55,914 nucleotides of DNA from Pseudomonadota bacterium. GTDB taxonomy: Bacteria; Pseudomonadota; Gammaproteobacteria; Burkholderiales; Burkholderiaceae_C. The stretch spans positions 1-55,914 of the forward strand of contig JADFIG010000024.1 in assembly GCA_022566735.1 (NCBI GenBank). Reading direction: 5' to 3'. This document shows positions 8,099 through 16,839 of the stretch, piece by piece. Below the pieces are notes generated by a model. The model did not search any database, had not been told where the DNA came from, and saw only the letters and a list, made by a program, of their open reading frames with translations. Both the position numbers and the translations under genes were made by a program. The first letter of the stretch is position 1. Each line of letters opens with the position of its first letter.

Positions 8099-9610
8099 TC
8101 ATTTTGTCAGGGGGGATGCCCCATGCCCCGCGCGAATCGGGGGCGAGGGCAGCGGCCAGGGCGTGCCGTCCACGTCCTGGCGCACGACTTCGGTGTGCCA
8201 GTGGCGCACGCCCTCGCGGCCCAGGGTCATGAACAGCATCCAGCCGGTGCGGTTGTCCAGCGCGCTGAAGCCGTCGAAGACGAAGTTGCCCAGGCTGTAG
8301 ACGATGGGTTTGCCGCGGTAGACCTCGGTGTCCTGCACCACGTGCGGGTGCGTGCCCACGACGGCATCGGCGCCCGCGTCGACCATCAGCCGGGCGAGCT
8401 GGCGCTGGCGCGCGTTGGCCAGCGGTTCGTGCTCCTGGCCCCAGTGCATGAAGGGGATGACGAGGTCGGCGCCGAACTCGCGGCGCGCGCGGCGGATGTC
8501 GTCGACCACCTGCTCGTCCTCGCTCCAGGCCACGCCGGCGTGGTCGTGGCCGGCCTCGAAATGGCGGGGGAAGAACTCGTCGTAGGCCAGCAGCGCGATC
8601 TTGATGCCGCGGCGCTCGATGAGCAGCGGCCGGTGCGCCTGCGCCAGGTTGCGCCCGCCCCCCACCTGCGGCAGGCCGATGGCGGCGAGGCGGTCGAGCA
8701 TCTCCGCGAAAGCCTCGCGGCCGAAATCGCCCGAGTGGTTGTTGGCCACCGACACCACGTCCACATGCCGCTTGAGCAGGGACAGCACGGCGGGGCGGGC
8801 GCGGAAGGTCCAGGGCTTGTCCAGCGCCTTGCCGCCCTGGGCCACCACGCACTCCAGGTTGGCGATGCGCACATCGGCCTGGGCCAGGCGCTGCGCCACC
8901 TGCGCGAAGGGGTCGCCACCGCGGGCGATCAGGCGGCCCGGCCCGTCGGCCAGCATCACGTCACCCACGAAGGCCAGGCGGACTTCGGCGTCCGGTACGC
9001 CCCCCGGCGCCGTGACAGGCGGCAGCGCTGGCGCGATCGCCGCTGCCGTGCCTGCTTGCGCCGCGCCATCGCCCGGTACGGCGCCCTCGCGCACCGCTTG
9101 CGGGGGCTGGCCGCGCAGCGCGCAGCCATAGACCAGCTCCCGCCCCAACCCACTGGCGTAGACGTGCTGCCAGCCGGTGAGCGCGGGCGGCGGGGCGTTC
9201 CACAGCGTGGGTGCGAAGGGCGCCGCCAGGCGTTGCTGCGCCAGCGGCACCGGCGCGCCCTCGGCCACCAGGTCGTGGACGGAGAGCGCGATGTGCTGGA
9301 TGCCCGCTCCAGGCTGGCCACGCACCACGGCCTTGAAGCGGAAGCGCTCGCCGATGTCGACCGCGGCCACCGCCTCAGGGCGCGCGGTGGGCCAGGCATC
9401 GACGGGCACGGTCTGGCTGGCGTAGCGTACCTCGCAGTGCACATGGGGCGCACGCGGGTCGGTCCCTTCGGGCGCACCGGCCGCCGCGCGGGCCGCCACC
9501 GGCAGGCACAGCGGCAGCAGTGACATGGCCCAGGCCAGACCGCGCCGCCGGCCCACCTTGCTCAGCTCGCTCACACCCTCGTTCATCCCGTGCCACCCCG
9601 CCATGCCCAC
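8099..9610 (-). CDS. CapA family protein (PGA_cap metallophosphatase-like)
   Basis: The C-terminal ~330 residues form a CapA/PgsA-type calcineurin-like domain. It contains AFVGDVMLADGPG, NLECVVAQGG, VANNHSGDFG, PFMHWGQEHE, GTHPHVVQD and YSLGNFVFD in the expected order. Family members take part in poly-gamma-glutamate or capsule export, but many act in unknown envelope functions. An N-terminal hydrophobic stretch (MSLLPLCLPVAARAAAG) is a likely signal sequence. Between it and the CapA domain lies a ~150-residue extension with no recognised domain. The start may be the ATG at 9610 or the one at 9586 (MNEGVSELSK). No pgs or cap partner genes are nearby, so a polyglutamate role is not supported. 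Confidence 0.88.
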   Translation of the reverse strand: MGMAGWHGMNEGVSELSKVGRRRGLAWAMSLLPLCLPVAARAAAGAPEGTDPRAPHVHCEVRYASQTVPVDAWPTARPEAVAAVDIGERFRFKAVVRGQPGAGIQHIALSVHDLVAEGAPVPLAQQRLAAPFAPTLWNAPPPALTGWQHVYASGLGRELVYGCALRGQPPQAVREGAVPGDGAAQAGTAAAIAPALPPVTAPGGVPDAEVRLAFVGDVMLADGPGRLIARGGDPFAQVAQRLAQADVRIANLECVVAQGGKALDKPWTFRARPAVLSLLKRHVDVVSVANNHSGDFGREAFAEMLDRLAAIGLPQVGGGRNLAQAHRPLLIERRGIKIALLAYDEFFPRHFEAGHDHAGVAWSEDEQVVDDIRRARREFGADLVIPFMHWGQEHEPLANARQRQLARLMVDAGADAVVGTHPHVVQDTEVYRGKPIVYSLGNFVFDGFSALDNRTGWMLFMTLGREGVRHWHTEVVRQDVDGTPWPLPSPPIRAGHGASPLTK

Positions 9611-9700
9611 CGCTCCCGCATCCGGGCCCGAGCATCGCCCGAGCCACCCACGCCAAAAAGGCCTGCACCCACGCAGGCCCCGTGCAGTGTGCCAGCCGGT

Positions 9701-11266
9701 TCAGCGTGGCGCCATGCGGGCCATCGCTTGTTCGCCGGCCACCGCCCCGACCGCCCCGATCGACGTGACCTTGCCCGGGCAGGTGCCGAACACGTAGTCA
9801 GCCTCGTTGACGCGGCGGGTCTCCAGCCAATAGCGCCAGGTGGACTTCGGCCAGATCGCGAAGTTGATGCCATCGGCGGTCTGGTACCAGCTCTTGCAAC
9901 CCGAGCTCCACACCGTGCCCGTCAGGGCCTGCGTCATCTCGCCCAGGAAGCGCGTCATGGCCTCCGGCTTGACGTCGATGTAGTCGGCCCCCTTGTCCTT
10001 GACCAGCTTCATGCACTGCAGGATGTAGTTCACCTGCGCCTCGATCATGAAGAGGATGGAGTTGTGGCCCAGGCCGGTGTGCGGCCCCACCAGCTGGTAC
10101 ATGTTGGGGTAGTGGGACGTGGTGATGCCCAGGTAGCTGGTGGGGCTGACCTGCCAATCCTCCTGCACCGTGTGGCCATGCAGGCCGCGCAGCTCGAAGC
10201 CCTTCATGTAGATGCGCGGGTCGACCACGAAACCGGTGCCCAGGATGATGCAGTCCAGCTTGCGCTCGCGGCCGTCGCTGGTGATGACGCCATCGGGGGT
10301 GATCTCGCGGATGCCGTCGGTCACCAGCTCCACGTTCGGGCGGTTGAAGGTGGGGTACCACTTGTTGGAGATCAGCACCCGCTTGCAGCCCAGGGTGTAG
10401 TCCGGGGTCAGCTTCCTGACCAGGGCCGGGTCCTTCACCTGGCAGGCAATGAAGCGCTTGAGGCCGGCCTCGCCCACCTTGGCCAGCCAGGGGTGGAGGA
10501 TCGGCCACACGCGCGACTCGTTGGTCCAGTAGCAGCGCCAGCGGTGCAGGGTGCGCGTGACGGGCAGGGCCTTGAACAGCCACTTGCGGAACTCGGAGTA
10601 GCTGCGCTCGTCGCGTGGGATGACCCAGGCCGGCGTGCGCTGGAAGACGTGCAGCTGCTTCACGCTGGGCGCGATCTCCGGCACGTACTGGATGGCCGAG
10701 CCGCCCGTGCCGATCGAGGCCACGCGCTTGCCTTTGAGGTCGCAGCCGTGGTCCCACTGCGCCGAGTGCATGACCTTGCCCTTGAAGCTGTCCAGGCCCG
10801 GGATGTCGGGGATGGCGGGCACGTGCAGCGGCCCCGAGGCCAGCACCCAGTGGCGCGCCATGATCGTTTCGCCACCGGCGGTCTTGATGACCCAGCGGCC
10901 CGTGCCCTCGTTGAACACGGCGCTCACCACCTCCTGGTTGAAATGGATCTTGCTGCGCAACTGGTGCTTCTCGACGGTGTCGAGGATGTACTGCTGGATC
11001 TCGTGCCAGGGCGCGTAACGCTTGCTCCAGTCGGGCTTGGTCTCGAAGGAATAGGAGTACATGTGCGACTGCACGTCGCAAGCCGCACCGGGGTAGTGGT
11101 TGTCGCGCCAGGCCCCGCCCACCTCCTTGGCTTTTTCCAGGACGAGGAAGTCGTGGATGCCGTGCTTTTGCAGCTGGATGGCCATGCACAGGCCGCCGAA
11201 GCCGGCGCCGGCGATGGCCACCTCGACCTGGCGGACGGCGGTGGATGGGGAGATGGGTGGGGTCAT
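9701..11266 (-). CDS. Flavin-containing monooxygenase, Baeyer-Villiger type
   Basis: A 521-residue NADPH- and FAD-dependent monooxygenase. It has the FAD motif GAGFGGLC near residue 19, and the Baeyer-Villiger fingerprint FxGxxxHxxxW seen as FKGKVMHSAQWDH. The NADPH-binding GTGGSAIQ and the C-terminal GTGF motif (ILGTGFVVDP) are also present. Such enzymes turn ketones into esters or lactones, often in alicyclic or steroid breakdown. The start is set at the ATG at 11266 (MTPPISPST), directly before the FAD domain; the upstream open frame has no coding character. It is divergent from an AraC-type regulator, which probably controls it in response to a substrate. The natural substrate cannot be named. 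Confidence 0.92.
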   Translation of the reverse strand: MTPPISPSTAVRQVEVAIAGAGFGGLCMAIQLQKHGIHDFLVLEKAKEVGGAWRDNHYPGAACDVQSHMYSYSFETKPDWSKRYAPWHEIQQYILDTVEKHQLRSKIHFNQEVVSAVFNEGTGRWVIKTAGGETIMARHWVLASGPLHVPAIPDIPGLDSFKGKVMHSAQWDHGCDLKGKRVASIGTGGSAIQYVPEIAPSVKQLHVFQRTPAWVIPRDERSYSEFRKWLFKALPVTRTLHRWRCYWTNESRVWPILHPWLAKVGEAGLKRFIACQVKDPALVRKLTPDYTLGCKRVLISNKWYPTFNRPNVELVTDGIREITPDGVITSDGRERKLDCIILGTGFVVDPRIYMKGFELRGLHGHTVQEDWQVSPTSYLGITTSHYPNMYQLVGPHTGLGHNSILFMIEAQVNYILQCMKLVKDKGADYIDVKPEAMTRFLGEMTQALTGTVWSSGCKSWYQTADGINFAIWPKSTWRYWLETRRVNEADYVFGTCPGKVTSIGAVGAVAGEQAMARMAPR

Positions 11267-11304
11267 GGCGGCACCTGGTGTGGGATGGTTTGTGGGTGCG
11301 TCGC

Positions 11305-11363
11305 GGGCGGTCCGTGGCCGCTGCGACTTGTCTCCGAACGCCTTGCCATGGTGCGGACCGCCC
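11305..11363. promoter_or_regulatory. Inverted repeat in the monooxygenase/AraC divergent promoter
   Basis: The 205-bp gap between the monooxygenase and the AraC-type gene carries a perfect 10-bp inverted repeat, GGGCGGTCCG at 11305-11314 and CGGACCGCCC at 11354-11363. The arms are 39 bp apart. AraC-type proteins often bind separated half-sites, so this is a candidate operator. In such GC-rich DNA a chance origin is possible. The regulator assignment is by position only. Confidence 0.35.
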
Positions 11364-11471
11364 TGCAGGGGCGCCATGCTAGATTCGACCAATGATTGAT
11401 CGTTTCGGCCAAACACCGCCCCAGGCACCATCGCCAGGAAGGCCGGGCCGGGCGGCATTGACCTGCCTCAA

Positions 11472-12473
11472 ATGAGCACACGCTCCATCCTCGGCCTCAT
11501 CTACCTGGTGCAAGGCCTCCAGCAGCTGGGCGAAGACCCGGGCCCCGCGCTGGCCCGCCATGGCCTGAGCCTGGCGCGGCTCGACCCCACCACCCGCATC
11601 GAGCGCGGCCGCGAGTTGCGCATCTACGCCGACCTGGCCGAAATCATCCACGACCCGCTGGTCGGCCTCAAGCTCGGCGGCTTCTACGGCCTGGCGGGCT
11701 ATGGCCCCCTGGTGATGCTGCTGATGACCTGCGGCACCGCCTACGAGGCCCTGCAGACCGGCATCCGCTACCAGCGCCTGACCTACCTGTACGGCACCCT
11801 GAGCTTCGAACCCGGCGAGCGGCTCAGCGCGCTGGTGCTCACGCCGATGGCCATGGAAGCGCGCGCCTTCCGCTTCCGTGTCGATGGCGAGGTCTCGGGC
11901 ACCTACAAGCTGGTGCGCGACATGCAGGTCTCGCTGGGCCTGGACATCCACGCCGAGCGCATCGACATGCCCTACCCGCGCCCGCCCGAAGCCGCCGCCT
12001 ACGAGCAGTACTTCGGCTGCCCGGTGAGCTTTGGCCACACCCAGGCGCGCTTCTGGATCCGCAACGAGCACCTGCGCCTGCGCCTGCCCTCGGCCGACCC
12101 GAACGCCCACGGCATGTACCGCGCCATGTGCGACCAGCAACTCGTGGCCCAGCAGGCCAGCACCGAAACCCTCGCCGACCGCGTGCTCACCCACCTGGGC
12201 CTGTTCAGCGGCAGCTACCCGACGGCCGCTGAAGTGGCCCAGTCCCTGGACCTGTCCGAGCGCACGCTGCGCCGCCAACTCGGCGAGGAGGGCCACAGCT
12301 TCCGCGACCTGCTGGCCCAGGCCCGCTACGCCAAGGCACAGCACCTGCTCAAGCACACCGCGCTGCCCATCGAGGCCATCGCCCAGCAGCTGGGCTATGC
12401 CGAGTCGGCCGCCTTCATCCATGCCTTCCAGCGCTGGGCGGGGATGGCGCCTTCGGCGTTTCGGCAGGGGTGA
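11472..12473 (+). CDS. AraC family transcriptional regulator (OruR/ArgR-like sensor domain)
   Basis: A 333-residue regulator with an N-terminal 'arabinose-binding domain of AraC' type region (about 15-200, with GLKLGGFYGLAGYGPLVM). A C-terminal double helix-turn-helix covers about 235-330. The latter has SLDLSERTLRRQLGEEG and the conserved IAQQLGYAESAAFIHAFQRWAGMAPSAFR-type second helix pair. It is divergent from the Baeyer-Villiger-type monooxygenase gene and probably activates it when a ketone or fatty-acid-like inducer binds. The inducer is unknown. Confidence 0.92.
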   Translation: MSTRSILGLIYLVQGLQQLGEDPGPALARHGLSLARLDPTTRIERGRELRIYADLAEIIHDPLVGLKLGGFYGLAGYGPLVMLLMTCGTAYEALQTGIRYQRLTYLYGTLSFEPGERLSALVLTPMAMEARAFRFRVDGEVSGTYKLVRDMQVSLGLDIHAERIDMPYPRPPEAAAYEQYFGCPVSFGHTQARFWIRNEHLRLRLPSADPNAHGMYRAMCDQQLVAQQASTETLADRVLTHLGLFSGSYPTAAEVAQSLDLSERTLRRQLGEEGHSFRDLLAQARYAKAQHLLKHTALPIEAIAQQLGYAESAAFIHAFQRWAGMAPSAFRQG

Positions 12474-12562
12474 ACGGCGGGCGGCCATGACCGAGGCCGC
12501 GGCTGTGCCTTGCCCCCGCGCCTACAATCTCCGGCCCTGCTTCCGTGTTCCCCTCAGCGTCC

Positions 12563-13918
12563 ATGTCCTCCCCCCGCGCGGCGTTCTGCGCCATCGACTT
12601 CGGCACCTCCAACTCGGCCATCGCCATCCCCGCTGCGGACGGGCCAGGGGATGCACGTCAAACGGGCATTCGCCTGGTCCCGCTCGAAGGCTCGCACCTG
12701 ACCATGCCCACGGCGGTGTTCTACGCCACCGACGCCGACGACCTGCCGCCGGGCGCACACCCCGGCCCCAGCCTGGACGACGGGCTGCCGCGCTGCTTCG
12801 GCCGCGCTGCGGTGCAGGCCTACATCGACGGCTACGAAGGCCGGCTGATGCGCTCCATGAAGAGCGTGCTGGGCACCGCCCTGGTCGACCAGACCACCGA
12901 GGTCGGCCACGGCCTGGGCGTGAAGTACCTCGACATCGTCACCGGCTACCTGCGCCACCTGCGCCAGAAGGCCGAGGCCGCGGGCGGCCAGGTGCTGAAC
13001 CAGGTCGTGCTGGGCCGCCCGGTCTATTTCGTCGATGACGACGTGGTGCGCGATGCCGCCGCACAGGCGTCGCTGGAAGCCGCCGCCCGCGCCGTGGGCT
13101 TCAGCGACATCGCCTTCCAGTTCGAGCCCATCGCCGCGGCCTTCGACTTCGAGCAGCACTGCACGCAGGAAGAGCACGTGCTGGTGGCCGACATCGGCGG
13201 CGGCACCTCCGACTTCTCGGTGGTGCGCGTCGGCCCGCAACACGCCGTGCGCCTGGACCGCCGCGACGACATCCTCGCCAGCCACGGCATCCACATCGCC
13301 GGCACCGACTTCGACCGCCACCTCTCGCTGGCGCGCATCATGCCGCTGCTGGGTCATGGCGCCTTCGGCCCCAGCGTGCTGGGCCAGCCGCCGCGGCCCG
13401 TGCCCAGCCGCGTCTATTTCGACCTCACCACCTGGCACCTCATCAACACGGTCTACCAGCCGGCCCGCGTGGCCGAGCTGCGCGGCATGGCTGATTTCTA
13501 CGGCGACCCGGCCCACCACCGCCGCCTGATGAAGGTGGTCAAGGAGCGCCTGGGCCATGCCCTGGTGGGCCGCGCCGAGGCCGCCAAGATCGCCGTGGCC
13601 GAAGGCGGCCAGACCGACATCGACCTGGGCCTCATCGAAGCGGGCCTGCACAACGGCCTGGACGCCGCACAGGCGCGGCAGGCACTGGAAGCGGACGTGG
13701 CGCGCATCACCGCGTGTGCGCTCGACACGGTCCGGCTGGCCGGGCTCAAGCCCGCGCAGCTCGGCGCGCTGTACTTCACCGGCGGCTCCACCGGCCTGGC
13801 CCTGCTGACCGACGCGCTGCAAGCCGCCTTCCCCACCGCCCGTGCGGTGCGCGGCGACCGCCTGGCCTCGGTGGCCACCGGCCTGGGGCTGTACGCGCAC
13901 CGGCTGTTCGCCAGCTGA
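12563..13918 (+). CDS. Hsp70 family protein, YegD-like
   Basis: A 451-residue Hsp70/actin-fold ATPase. It has phosphate-1 motif AIDFGTSNSAIA at the N-terminus, phosphate-2 motif VADIGGGTSDFSVV near residue 210, and adenosine motif YFTGGSTGL near residue 410. The protein ends after the nucleotide-binding domain and lacks the substrate-binding and lid domains of DnaK, as in E. coli YegD. It therefore belongs to the short Hsp70 group whose client and function are not settled. The ATG at 12563 is chosen because the conserved N-terminus begins there; a GTG at 12545 would add six residues. It stands alone between the AraC regulator and a PEP-CTERM gene. Confidence 0.9.
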   Translation: MSSPRAAFCAIDFGTSNSAIAIPAADGPGDARQTGIRLVPLEGSHLTMPTAVFYATDADDLPPGAHPGPSLDDGLPRCFGRAAVQAYIDGYEGRLMRSMKSVLGTALVDQTTEVGHGLGVKYLDIVTGYLRHLRQKAEAAGGQVLNQVVLGRPVYFVDDDVVRDAAAQASLEAAARAVGFSDIAFQFEPIAAAFDFEQHCTQEEHVLVADIGGGTSDFSVVRVGPQHAVRLDRRDDILASHGIHIAGTDFDRHLSLARIMPLLGHGAFGPSVLGQPPRPVPSRVYFDLTTWHLINTVYQPARVAELRGMADFYGDPAHHRRLMKVVKERLGHALVGRAEAAKIAVAEGGQTDIDLGLIEAGLHNGLDAAQARQALEADVARITACALDTVRLAGLKPAQLGALYFTGGSTGLALLTDALQAAFPTARAVRGDRLASVATGLGLYAHRLFAS

Positions 13919-14015
13919 CCCCCCCTGTGCCCCCCCACCCCCCCGCATTCGTGCGGTGGACGATTGCAACAATGTGTGACGAAATCATGGGCAAGAAACC
14001 TCAGGAGTCCCGCCC

Positions 14016-14666
14016 ATGCTGTTCCCCCGCCACGCCGCGATGGCCGCCGCCCTGGCCGCCGCCCCCCTGTCCGTCCTGCTGTCGTCCGCCGCCCAGGCGG
14101 CCGTGATGGATTTCAACGCCATCGCCATCAACCCGGCCAACCCCATCCACGGCCCGATCGGAAAACCCTACCTGGAAGACGGCTTCCAGCTCAGCACCCG
14201 TGGCTGCGTGTCGTTCACCTGCTCGGGCGGCAGCATCTACGCCCTGACGCCGAGCCACGCGCTGTGGTCGGGCACACCCAGCGTCTACTCCGACGTGGGC
14301 GATCCGCGTTATGGCTCAGCTTTCCGCTTCGAGAAGGTCGATGGCGGCCTGTTCGACCTCGTCAGCGTGGACGCTGCGGCCATGGCCAATGCGCCGAATG
14401 CCCGCGCGTTCAACATCTTCGGCTATGGGGACAATGGCAAGGCGGTCTCCACGTCCTTCACGCTGGACACCAGCCTGACCACGCTGGAGACCCTCACCCT
14501 GGGCACGGCTTTCACCGGTCTGCGCTACGTCCTCATGAGCGCCATGTACGCCCAGGTGGACAACATCAACACCACCTACGCGGGCGAGGTGCCCGAGCCC
14601 GGCGCCATGGGCCTGGCTCTGGCCGGCCTGGGCGGCATGGCCCTGATGCGCCGCCGCCGCGGCTGA
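14016..14666 (+). CDS. PEP-CTERM sorting-signal protein, function unknown
   Basis: A 216-residue exported protein. The N-terminus is a signal peptide ending in SSAAQA (about residues 1-29). The C-terminus has the tripartite PEP-CTERM signal: VPEPGAMG, a hydrophobic stretch and the basic tail RRRRG. Such proteins are recognised by exosortase (EpsH/XrtA-type) systems in exopolysaccharide-producing Gram-negative bacteria and become surface-associated. The middle part is rich in Ser, Thr and Asn, has one close Cys pair (RGCVSFTC), and shows no known enzymatic domain. A good AGGAG site precedes the ATG. Exosortase genes are not in this window. The gene ends one base before the convergent quinone oxidoreductase gene. 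Confidence 0.9.
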   Translation: MLFPRHAAMAAALAAAPLSVLLSSAAQAAVMDFNAIAINPANPIHGPIGKPYLEDGFQLSTRGCVSFTCSGGSIYALTPSHALWSGTPSVYSDVGDPRYGSAFRFEKVDGGLFDLVSVDAAAMANAPNARAFNIFGYGDNGKAVSTSFTLDTSLTTLETLTLGTAFTGLRYVLMSAMYAQVDNINTTYAGEVPEPGAMGLALAGLGGMALMRRRRG

Positions 14667-14667
14667 C

Positions 14668-15669
14668 TCAGACCGTCAGCACGATCTTGCCGACGTGGCC
14701 GCGGCCTTCCATGAGGCGGTGGGCCTCGGCGGCCTGCTCCAGCGGGAAGGTCTGGCAGACGTGCGGCAGGCAGCGCCCGGCCGACAGCGCCGGCCAGACG
14801 CGCTCGCGCAGGCCCTGGGCAATGGCGGCCTTCTCTGACGCCGTGCGCGAGCGCAGGGTCGAGCCCGTCACCACCAGGCGCTTGAGCAGGATGGGCATCA
14901 GGTTGAAGCCTTCGACCTGCACCCCGCCCATGAAGCCGATCAGCAGCAGGCGGCCATCGCGGGTCAGGGCACCCAGGTTGCGCTCGAAGTGCGAGGCACC
15001 CATGATGTCGAGCACCAGGTCCACGCCGCGTCCCTCGCTCCAGGCCATGACCTGGGGCAGGAAGTCGCCGCTGCGGTGGTCGATGCTGAGCTCGGCCCCG
15101 AAGCGCCGCGCCCACTCGCCCTTCTCGGGCCCGCCGTCGGTGGACACCGCGCGCAGGCCGAACTCGCGCGCCAGCATCAGGGCGGTGGCGCCGATGCCGC
15201 TGGTGCCGCCATGCACCAGCAGGGTCTCGCCCGCCTGCGCATGCCCCATCTGGAACAGGTTGGCCCAGACGGTGAAGAAGGTCTCTGGGATGGCCGCGGC
15301 GTGCACGGCGTCCATCCCCGCAGGCAGGGGCAGCAATTGGGTGGCGGGCACCACGCAGTGTTCGGCATAGCCGCCGCCGTCGGTCAGGCCGCAGACGGGC
15401 TCGCCCACCACCCAACCCGCCACGCCCTCGCCCAGGGCCGCCACCGTGCCGGCCACTTCGAGGCCCGGGGTCGGGTTGACGCCCTTGGGCATGGGGTAGA
15501 GGCCGCGGCGCTGCAGCACGTCCGGTCGGTTGACGCCGGCCGCAGCGACTTTCACCAGCACCTCGCCGGGGGCCGGCACGGGCAGCGGCACGCGGCGCGG
15601 CTGCAGCACCTCCGGGCCGCCCGGCTGGGCGATGGTGATCTCGGTCATGGTGTCGGGCAGGGAAATCAT
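14668..15669 (-). CDS. NAD(P)H-quinone oxidoreductase, zeta-crystallin/PIG3 type
   Basis: A zinc-independent medium-chain dehydrogenase/reductase of 333 residues that would reduce quinones using NADPH. It shows the GroES-like N-terminal segment VAAAGVNRPDVLQRRG, the PGLEVAGTV motif, and the cofactor-loop sequence VHGGTSGIGATA. The C-terminal AAEAHRLMEGRGHVGKIVL is typical. Its ATG overlaps the stop of the upstream aminotransferase gene (ATGA), so the two are translationally coupled. A second possible start is the ATG at 15648 (MTEITIAQPGG), which matches the usual family N-terminus. Confidence 0.93.
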   Translation of the reverse strand: MISLPDTMTEITIAQPGGPEVLQPRRVPLPVPAPGEVLVKVAAAGVNRPDVLQRRGLYPMPKGVNPTPGLEVAGTVAALGEGVAGWVVGEPVCGLTDGGGYAEHCVVPATQLLPLPAGMDAVHAAAIPETFFTVWANLFQMGHAQAGETLLVHGGTSGIGATALMLAREFGLRAVSTDGGPEKGEWARRFGAELSIDHRSGDFLPQVMAWSEGRGVDLVLDIMGASHFERNLGALTRDGRLLLIGFMGGVQVEGFNLMPILLKRLVVTGSTLRSRTASEKAAIAQGLRERVWPALSAGRCLPHVCQTFPLEQAAEAHRLMEGRGHVGKIVLTV

Positions 15670-16835
15670 GTGCGTGGCTCCAGGCGGCCCAGGCGCTCCA
15701 GCGCCCGTCCCAGGGTGTCGGCCGACTTGGCAAAACAGAATCGGATGACGCCGTGGTCGCGCCCATCCGGGTAGAAGGCCGAGACCGGGATGGCGGCCAC
15801 GCCATGCTCGCGGGCCAGGCGTTCGACGAAGGCGCGGTCGCCCTCGTCGCTCAGGGCGGCGTACTTCACGCACTGGAAATAGGTGCCCTGGCAAGGCAAC
15901 AGCTCGAAGCGCGACCCCGCCAGCGCCTGGCGGAAGATGTCGCGCTTGCCCTGGTAGAGCGCCAGCAACTGGGCGTACCAGCCCGGCCGCTTCATGAACT
16001 CGGCCAGCGCCACCTGCGACGGCGTGTGCACCGTGAAGACGATGAACTGGTGGGCCTTGCGGAACTCGGCCATCAGCTCGCGCGGGGCCAGGGCGTACGC
16101 CACCTTCCAGCCCGTGGCGTGGCAGGTCTTGCCGAAGCTGGAGACCACGATGCTGCGCTCGATCAGCTCGGGGTGGCGCATCACGCTCTCGTGGCGCAAG
16201 CCGTCGTAGACCATGTGCTCGTAGACCTCGTCGGAGAGCACGACGATGTCGGTGTCCCGCACGATGTCGGCCAGGGCCTGCAGGTCCTCGGCCGACCAGA
16301 CACTGCCCGTGGGGTTGTGCGGGCTGTTGATGACGATCATGCGCGTGCGCGGCGTCACCAGGGCTTTCACCGCCGCCCAGTCGGGCCGGTAGGCCGGCGG
16401 CGCCAGGTCGGCGTAGACCACCTTGCCGCCTTGCAGCTCGACCGAGGGCGCGTAGCTGTCGTAGACCGGCGTGAAGGCGATGACCTCGTCGCCCGGGTGC
16501 ACCAGGGCGGCGATCGCCGTGAAGATGGCTTGGGTTGCCCCCGCCGTGACCGTGATTTCGGAGGCCACGTCGTACTGCGCGCCGTACAGCGCCTCGACCT
16601 TGGCCGCGATGGCCTCGCGCAGCACCGGCATGCCGGCCATGGGCGCGTACTGGTTGTGCCCGGCCCGCGCGGCCGCATCGAGGGCGTCCAGCAACTCGCG
16701 GGGCGCGTCGAAGTCCGGGAAGCCCTGCGAGAGGTTGATGGCGCCGCACTCCTGCGCCAGCGCCGACATCACCGTGAAGATGGTGGTGCCGACGGCGGGC
16801 AGGCGCGAGGTGATGGGCCGGTCGAAGCGGGGCAT
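15666..16835 (-). CDS. PLP-dependent aminotransferase, methionine aminotransferase-like (YbdL type)
   Basis: A 389-residue class I/II aminotransferase. The PLP lysine lies in SFGKTCHATGWKVAY near residue 235. NSPHNPTGSVW (about 168-178) and the DEVYEHMVYDG segment carry the cofactor-binding Asn, Asp and Tyr. The C-terminal arginine is in GVIRFCFAKS. The N-terminal INLSQGFPDFDAP is characteristic of the YbdL/KYAT group, which uses methionine and aromatic amino acids. It follows rpe by four bases and overlaps the quinone oxidoreductase gene, forming an rpe-aminotransferase-oxidoreductase operon. The exact amino donor is not determined by sequence. Confidence 0.92.
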   Translation of the reverse strand: MPRFDRPITSRLPAVGTTIFTVMSALAQECGAINLSQGFPDFDAPRELLDALDAAARAGHNQYAPMAGMPVLREAIAAKVEALYGAQYDVASEITVTAGATQAIFTAIAALVHPGDEVIAFTPVYDSYAPSVELQGGKVVYADLAPPAYRPDWAAVKALVTPRTRMIVINSPHNPTGSVWSAEDLQALADIVRDTDIVVLSDEVYEHMVYDGLRHESVMRHPELIERSIVVSSFGKTCHATGWKVAYALAPRELMAEFRKAHQFIVFTVHTPSQVALAEFMKRPGWYAQLLALYQGKRDIFRQALAGSRFELLPCQGTYFQCVKYAALSDEGDRAFVERLAREHGVAAIPVSAFYPDGRDHGVIRFCFAKSADTLGRALERLGRLEPRT

Positions 16836-16839
16836 GGCC

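Noticed and set aside
8085..8102. A terminator for the ABC1 kinase gene from the hairpin ATGAGCC/GGCTCAT
   Set aside because: It overlaps the stop codon of the convergent CapA-like gene, lies over 200 bp from the kinase stop, and has only a short T-run.
9590..11395. A long plus-strand frame opposite the Baeyer-Villiger-type monooxygenase
   Set aside because: No recognisable domain, and the minus strand holds a gene with all FAD and NADPH motifs.
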